DNA from: Cryptomeria japonica
Lineage: Eukaryota > Streptophyta > Pinopsida > Cupressales > Cupressaceae
DNA length: 64,000 nt
Reading direction: 5' to 3'
NCBI RefSeq assembly: GCF_030272615.1
Contig: NC_081411.1
Span: 152,941,971 to 153,005,970 of the forward strand
Under the pieces are notes generated by a model, which was not told the origin of the DNA, ran no database searches, and was given only the letters and a program-made list of their open reading frames with translations. Numbering within the stretch: position 1 is the stretch's first letter; each line of letters begins with the position of its first letter. Shown piece after piece: positions 58,306 to 64,000 of this stretch. A program made the translations under genes and the position numbers.

Positions 58306-60087
58306 ATGGATGCACCACATTTGGTAGATGTTACAGTCTGGCCTCATCAAGAGTTTAAGAGGCACCCTTTTAAATCCATTGAAACTGATCCCGCTGGAGC
58401 CCTATCCGGAGTCCCATATGGAGTTCTTAAGGGTTTGGGTAAACTATATGATAAGTTTAGTGAGGATGAACAAAGGTAGATAGAGGATGAAGTTGTTTTC
58501 ATGATGAATAAATATAGTAAAGCCCTAATTGAATTGCAAGGGAAGATTCAAAATTCTTTGTATGATAAGCTTGATACTAGATGATAGGCATCCATGAAAC
58601 AAGATAGAGAATTTATTCTTAAAAACTTGCAACCTTAAGCCACAAAGGAGGAGATAGATGAAATTCTTGTAAAGTCTAAATCATATTTTAGATCCAAGAA
58701 AAGGTTGACAAGACTGTTAATTGGTGAGACCCAATCAATTCACATGGAAACTAAGCTGATATTGAAGAAATTACCGGGTTTGATTCCTGTCGAGGAAGAG
58801 AAACTAGAAAATTTTGAGACAGAAGATATTCCGGACAATGTTCATATCAGTGATTTTACACCTGATGAGTTTGCTATGGGAAACCAACTAGTAGATGAAG
58901 AAAATAAGATAGAACTGGTAAATTTTCAAACTAAAACAATTATAATTCCAGATGATGATACCAGTATTGAGGAGGAAAAGAAAGATCAAACTAAGAATAT
59001 ATAGGTTGAAGATGTTCAGATGACTAAATAATAAGAACATGAACCAAAGAGAGGAGAAGAAAAATAGACTGAGCAAGAGCCACCAGTGATCAGTGAAACA
59101 ACTGATATACAAACACCACCAATAATAGAAAAGGAGAAGACATAAGAGAAGAAACAAGAGAAGAAAGAAGGGGAAGAATTAAAAACATAACCTAAAGTGC
59201 TACCCCTATCATTTACTTCTAAGAAGAAATTTGTTGATGATGAAGATGATGGTGCATTAATTATACAAGGACCCATAAATATGGATGCATTGAGTTCTAC
59301 AGAACTAATGGAGATTGCAACTTCTATGCAATCTAGAGCTAATAAGAAAATAATGAAGGAACACCAAAAGGAAGATCACTCAATACAATGTGCAGTTGAG
59401 ATTTTGTCTAGTGTGTTACCAGAGATAGACACAAATAGACTGTCTACACTGATTGATAAGTTAGGTCAATTGGTTGATGATGCTGGTGAACAAATGAAAA
59501 GTTTTGAAGATGCAATATTTTTTAATGTGGAAAAGGAATACAAGAAGAAGAGAATAGAGAAGTTGATGAATGATATCGATAAAGACAAAGTTGCTCTGAT
59601 GGTTAATAAGGATCATATTAAAGATTCCATTGAAACCGGGGGTAAAATCCTTTCCACTGTTGCAAAGTTTTCATTATTTTGTGATGATCTGATAAAAATG
59701 AAATAGGAAGCTAAGAAGGAACTTGAAGTTCTAAGCGAATCATTTAGCCCCGTAAATGATTCTGCTATAACTTATGAAAGATCAGTTGTCAAACTTCAAC
59801 ATAAGCTAAAAGCTTACGAGGATATTGAATAGGTCAAAATGACTAAGACACTATAGGAACCCCAGACACTTTTGATCCCTAAAGTTGAAATTTTGCAGAG
59901 AGGCTACAAGGAAGCTGAAGCTATTGTAGCTACACCTGAGATGAGTATAATTGATGCCATGGAAGAGCTAGCTTGCTAGATAAGGACACATGTTGAGATA
60001 ACCAACACTCTTTTGGAGACTTGGCACAATTATTTGAAGCAGTTAAAGTCTCATTTTGGAGATGCATTTTCTAAGATAGCATTGTAA
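58306..60087 (+). pseudogene. Element D ORF2: short form, acidic and helical
   Basis: One + frame of 594 codons from ATG 58306 (MDAPHLVDVTVWPHQEF) to TAA 60087, with about a dozen in-frame stops. It starts with a short domain (FKSIETDPAGALSGVPYGVL), then helical Lys/Glu-rich sequence. An acidic linker (58980-59190) precedes the best-conserved part at 59197-59706 (MDALSSTELMEIATSMQSRA, then VEILSSVLPEIDTNRL and a coiled coil). That part matches SPTELMMMASQKLM in element B. The LSRVH domain of B and C is missing. Function unknown. Confidence 0.7.
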
Positions 60088-60364
60088 AACATATTGAAAT
60101 TTTATATCTATATATGATAATGCAAATTTTTGCTGTATATTGCATTTATCTTTCATGTATTTGCTTACCTTTTCCATTGTTGTTAAAGGGGGAGTAGTAG
60201 TGAAGTCAAAATTTTGTTGTAATTATAATGGGGAGTAGTAGTATACATGTTTGTAATTTTTGTAATAGTGTGCAATTGCTAAGGGGGAGTATGTGTCATG
60301 AGTTGAGTCAATTTTTTTATTGCACACTTGGACAAAAAATTTCCTAAGTGTTGCCATCAATGCC

Positions 60365-60376
60365 AAAGGGGGAGAT
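60365..60376 (+). promoter_or_regulatory. Polypurine tract of element D
   Basis: AAAGGGGGAGAT directly before TGTTGGCTTG. The preceding GTTGCCATCAATGCC is shared with element B. Confidence 0.9.
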
Positions 60377-61539
60377 TGTTGGCTTGATGATGATGTTTTG
60401 ATGTAATAGGTTGATTGATGACTTGTTTTATGTTGTCATTGATGGAAACTATGTTTTGATAGTCATATAATTCTTGTAGGCGAACCGGTAAAGCATAATT
60501 GGTAGAGGAGATAGTTTACCAATGAACTGATAGATAGGACTTCAACCGATAAACATGAATAGAGTTGTATTATAGCAACCAGTGTGAGCGATCAATGAAG
60601 AGTTAGGTGATGCGGTTTTGCAGGAATGTTGGAGACAAGTACTTGCAGCTATGTTTCACACCATAGTGGAAGATTCACAAGGATGAGAAAGTTATGATCT
60701 ACAGAGAAGTCGACCATGAAGAACAATTAGCCGGTAGAAGCAGAGTCACTTAAATTGGTAAACCGGTAACAATTATGTTTTATTTTTAAGTTGTTATGTC
60801 GGTGACCGACATAAGTAAAGCATGTAGTGCAAGAATGACCAGATTCATTAAACCTAGGAAATTGTTCCAAGGTTGTTAGATGGCTAAGTTGATGTCTATA
60901 AAAAGTGTGATGAGTTATGAGATGAGGTATGAGATCGAAGGCGAATATTGAGGTTTCGATTTTGCGGTAATCTGTGAAGCTTTATATTGATGTGTTGTTG
61001 AAGGAAATTGAAGCGGATCTTATCAAGCACATAGGTACTACATGTAGATAAATTTACTATTGTTTTCCTAACAGTTGCAACAGTCAAATCCCTTAACTGG
61101 GTAGGTCCTAACAGGCCTAAAACTGTAAATCCCCTGATAGGGTAGCTCATTAACTTGAGTCTAATTCCTATTGTGAGGTTGCTCCTAACAGGGCAAAGCT
61201 TTTAATAGGGCTGAGGTAAATCCCTTAACCAGATGACTCCTAATAGGGTCTACTCCTAACTGAGCATATTTGTATGACCTTAACCAGTCAAAGATTTCTA
61301 TTCTGCAGATAGTGAATCTTGTGGGTACAAACTCCCACCATGGTTTTTCCCTTTTGGGTTTCCACATATAAATATTTGTGCTATGTGGAGATTGCTATAT
61401 TGGGTGTTATCTTATGTGGTGTTATTTCTTTTATGTTTATTAAGCTCTAAGTTATTTAAAGTGGTGTTCAGATTTGTGTTGTTGTTTTTGTTTGTATCGA
61501 TTCATCCTCCCCCCCTCTCAGTACCTTATAAGTTTATCA
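60377..61539 (+). repeat. Element D 3' LTR (1163 bp)
   Basis: Direct repeat of 53542-54672 with many substitutions. TATA at 60895-60905. Ends ATAAGTTTATCA. Confidence 0.93.
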
Positions 61540-61544
61540 TAGGT
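61540..61544. repeat. Target duplication TAGGT (right) of element D
   Basis: Exact match to 53537-53541. Confidence 0.9.
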
Positions 61545-62145
61545 GTGATGGATTATGTTGCTTAGGAGATTGAGCTTCTTGTCTTGGAGATTTGTAGTAA
61601 AAACTTAAAGGATATTCTAGTCTTTTTAAAGAGAATGGTTATATTATCTATGTTGCTTTTATGATGAATGGAAGAATGGATATTAGGAGTATTTGATTTG
61701 GTAGTTTCTAAAATAACCTAAAGAGTATGTTATGTGACTAAGTTATGCATATGTGTTAAAGATTTATTATAGTTTTATGGAAAGTGAATGAATAGATGGA
61801 TAATAGAATATGATATTCTAAGATAAATATGTGATGTGTTAATATTTTGTCAAGTAGTGACTTTGAGATACCCTAGGGAATGGATTTGCATTGTATGAGT
61901 TTGTATAGAGTTATGTTAATGATTAAATGGTTATTCCTCTTGCATAATATGATTTTGTGGTTATGTTCTTGTTGATTTATGTATTCATATATATAGTTAA
62001 TGATGCATTGATGAATAATGGTAGTAATGTTGCATTAATAAATACTAGTAATAGCGTGGTTGTAATAGTTATCTTTAAAAAAAAAATTATCTCTTTTTTA
62101 GTAGATTTTGGTTGATTCCTCTAGGGTATTTTGGCGGGCATTACA
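61545..62145. mobile_element. Solo LTR S, right part
   Basis: Continues 49565-53541 beyond element D and ends GGCGGGCATTACA. Contains an A-rich run near 62080-62090. No ORF. Confidence 0.75.
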
Positions 62146-63425
62146 CTTAGGCTTGTGTCTGTAAAATGCTCCTATAATTATTCTTATTTTTTTTATTGGA
62201 TCAAATTAGTCTCTTGTCACCAATAATGAATCCATGGTGAAGGTGATCAATTTAGGTTCCAAAACTTTTTAATTTTTCATATCCAAGTAGGGATGGGCCC
62301 CTATATTAATAGGGAGGGTGAAGAAGACTTGTTTTAGTAACTATGAGTTTATGAGCCTCCCCCACTTTCCTACAAATTTATGATAGAAATATCTTATCAC
62401 ATGGATATTTGGGTAGCTTGAAAGGTGCTTTGTTACAACCTACGATTTTGATATAAGTGAATATCTTAAAATGTATATATTAGTGCCCAAATATCAAAAA
62501 TTTTACAACATCATCTACTAAATTTTTTTGTGCAAATCATTCTCCAAGATCTTTATGGTAGAAAAGGTGAAGGAATAACTCACTATATAGTATTCACTCC
62601 TCTCAATATTAGCTGAGAGTAGTATCTATAGAGCCTCATCTTTGTACTCTTCAATGAGCCTATTATGTTAAAGTGAAATAATGAGGTAGATCAAGTAGGA
62701 TGTCATATAAAAATTTGGGCCATCCTATATTGATACCAATTACTCATTGAGACTATTATTGATATTAGTTCACTAATCTATATGCTTCCTCCTAGTTAGG
62801 CTTGTCTTTATGAACAACAACTAGGGGTGGAAGTCCTTGGCACTTGGTAGCCTTACAATTCTACTTAGTAGTGTGACTTGATCCTTAGAATCATCATGGA
62901 TCATACTCCTATGAATCACCTTTTCCAATTTGGTTAATAACTTCTTGGGCTTTTCCAACACATTGTTATTAATATACTACACATGATCAAGACATTTGTC
63001 ATAGTATTTATTTTCAATGCTAATATCCATGTCAACATATACATTATAGATTGGTATCCCAAAGATTGTTTCTATCACATCTATTGTGATGTCTAGCACA
63101 ATCTCCCCTAATGAACCAAAGACCTTTTTCTAATCTTGGTTGTAGTTCTTGGCACAAGCAAGTACCATCTGGAGATTGAATATCTACTGGGAAAACAACA
63201 ACTTGTACTATGCATATTTTTTCTAGCATTGCAGCCCATAGAGTCCAATTGTTATCATCTTTCATTCTTTTTAGGAACTCGTTTATATTGATATGTCCCA
63301 ATTCTATATCGATCATGTCAACATTAGATGACACGAGCTTTTAGGGTAGAAAGTAGCCATTGAATTGACACTTCATTGATTCCTTCTCTCCAGATATGAT
63401 CTCCTCTACACAATCAATAACCTAT
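62146..63425 (-). pseudogene. N-terminal part of split minus-strand ORF (retroelement-like or old gene)
   Basis: Minus-strand coding with stops and frame changes. It reads EVIDCVEEIISGEKESMKCQ, VDMIDIELGHININEFLKRM, NNWTLWAAMLEKI and VVVFPVDIQSPDGTCLCQEL, in another frame GEIVLDITIDVIETIFGIP, then ENKYYDKCLDHV, HPYLDMKN, DSLLVTRD and IIIGAFYRHKP. The last residues meet solo LTR S at 62146. The protein is unrecognised; the 'ETIFGIP' and domain order recall plant mobile-domain-like retroelement ORFs. Upstream of 63425 is TTAATTAATATAG/GTTATTG, a possible 3' splice site, so a former intron-bearing gene is also possible. Confidence 0.6.
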
Positions 63426-64000
63426 ATTAATTAAATGAATTAATGTACTCCATCATAATTAGTTATCAAAGATACATTCATTCAATTATTGACCATTTCC
63501 AAAATAAGAAAAAATAGTAAAAACCATAATTTAAACTAATAATCCTATCATCTTAGCATGTTCTTCATAAAAATTGAGAACAATCCTTCTTGGTATTGGG
63601 GATCAAGCTTCCCAATTTCAGATTCACTTTTATCTTTTAGAAAATGTGAAAAATTTACCCATGAGGCCTAAAGCCCAAAAGTTATTTATGTATAAGACCC
63701 TTGAAAGATATGTCGAGGTTGGATTTCAAATTTAATCTTCAGGTCATTTTGCCTTGTAATATGAATGTTGAACATGATAACCTCGAACTTGAAAGTTCAA
63801 TGAGCTAATGATCATTTTTGTGGATGTTGGGATTGGGAACTAGGTTCCCAATTTTAAGTTTCCCAAACTTTTTGACCACATGGAAAGATAACCCCTGAAG
63901 CCCCATGTTCATTATTCTATTTAAGTCAAGTATTTTTTGTTGAGATCGAGGGTTGTGGTGAAAATGTTGAGCTTCCCTTCGAATTTTAATCCAATATAAA
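63426..64000. other. Right-edge non-coding sequence
   Basis: No gene. Two weakly similar ~230-bp segments: GGGGATCAAGCTTCCCAATT near 63598 and GGGAACTAGGTTCCCAATTT near 63836. Confidence 0.4.

Larger units (their letters stand above)
53542..61539 (+). mobile_element. Element D: non-autonomous LTR retrotransposon, itself carrying solo LTR E
   Basis: An 8.0-kb element (6.2 kb without E), with LTRs 53542-54672 and 60377-61539 and perfect 5-bp duplication TAGGT. PBS-like TGGTATCATAGC and PPT AAAGGGGGAGAT are present. Gag (54735-57684, split by E at 55334-57118) and ORF2 (58306-60087) match elements B and C. No RT or integrase. Inserted into solo LTR S. Confidence 0.95.

Overview
The window is intergenic DNA from a large, repeat-rich plant nuclear genome. 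The evidence is a chromodomain-bearing Ty3/Gypsy polyprotein, initiator-Met-type primer binding sites, tRNA-derived SINEs, AT-rich spacers and deeply nested LTR retrotransposons. A gymnosperm would fit the very long LTRs and nesting, but the sequence does not prove it. I find no convincing intact host gene, no rRNA or tRNA gene, and nothing bacterial or viral.

Layout. (1) 1-~3770: 3' half of a + strand Ty3/Gypsy chromovirus (RT end, RNase H, integrase, chromodomain) and its 3' LTR. (2) ~3771-15307: a minus-strand gypsy-type element (T) with LTR, PBS, gag and protease. Its protease reading frame is cut by a complete non-autonomous element (A, 4398-12536, TSD AATAA). (3) 15308-~19490: PPT, a long decayed minus-strand ORF (15340-18187), and an array of about 16 short imperfect palindromes. 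(4) 20463-27255: element B (+). (5) 29571-30939: a 5'-truncated retroposed copy with a 12-bp TSD. (6) 36121-38090: a tandem duplication carrying two SINE insertions and a second retroposed fragment. (7) 38936-46987: element C (minus, TSD ATTGT). (8) 46993-48175: a decayed A-like LTR. (9) 48390-63425: a four-level nest. An old minus-strand ORF is split by a ~4.6-kb solo LTR (S), which is split by element D (53542-61539, TSD TAGGT), whose gag is split by a 1.8-kb solo LTR (E, TSD CAAAG).

The most unusual content is the family formed by B, C and D. Each has LTRs, a tRNA-iMet-like PBS, a PPT, a coiled-coil gag ending in four or five CCHC zinc knuckles, and a second long ORF with acidic and coiled-coil stretches. 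None has protease, RT, RNase H or integrase. Shared PPT-flanking sequence suggests a SIRE/Maximus-like Ty1/copia partner supplies the enzymes (inference). Element A is a second kind of non-autonomous element: its single ORF holds only a degenerate protease and a G-patch-like segment.

All reading frames carry stops or frameshifts, so everything here looks like decaying mobile DNA. By eye, the LTR pairs rank A youngest (about 2% different), then C (about 3-4%), then B and D (clearly more). These are visual counts, not alignments.
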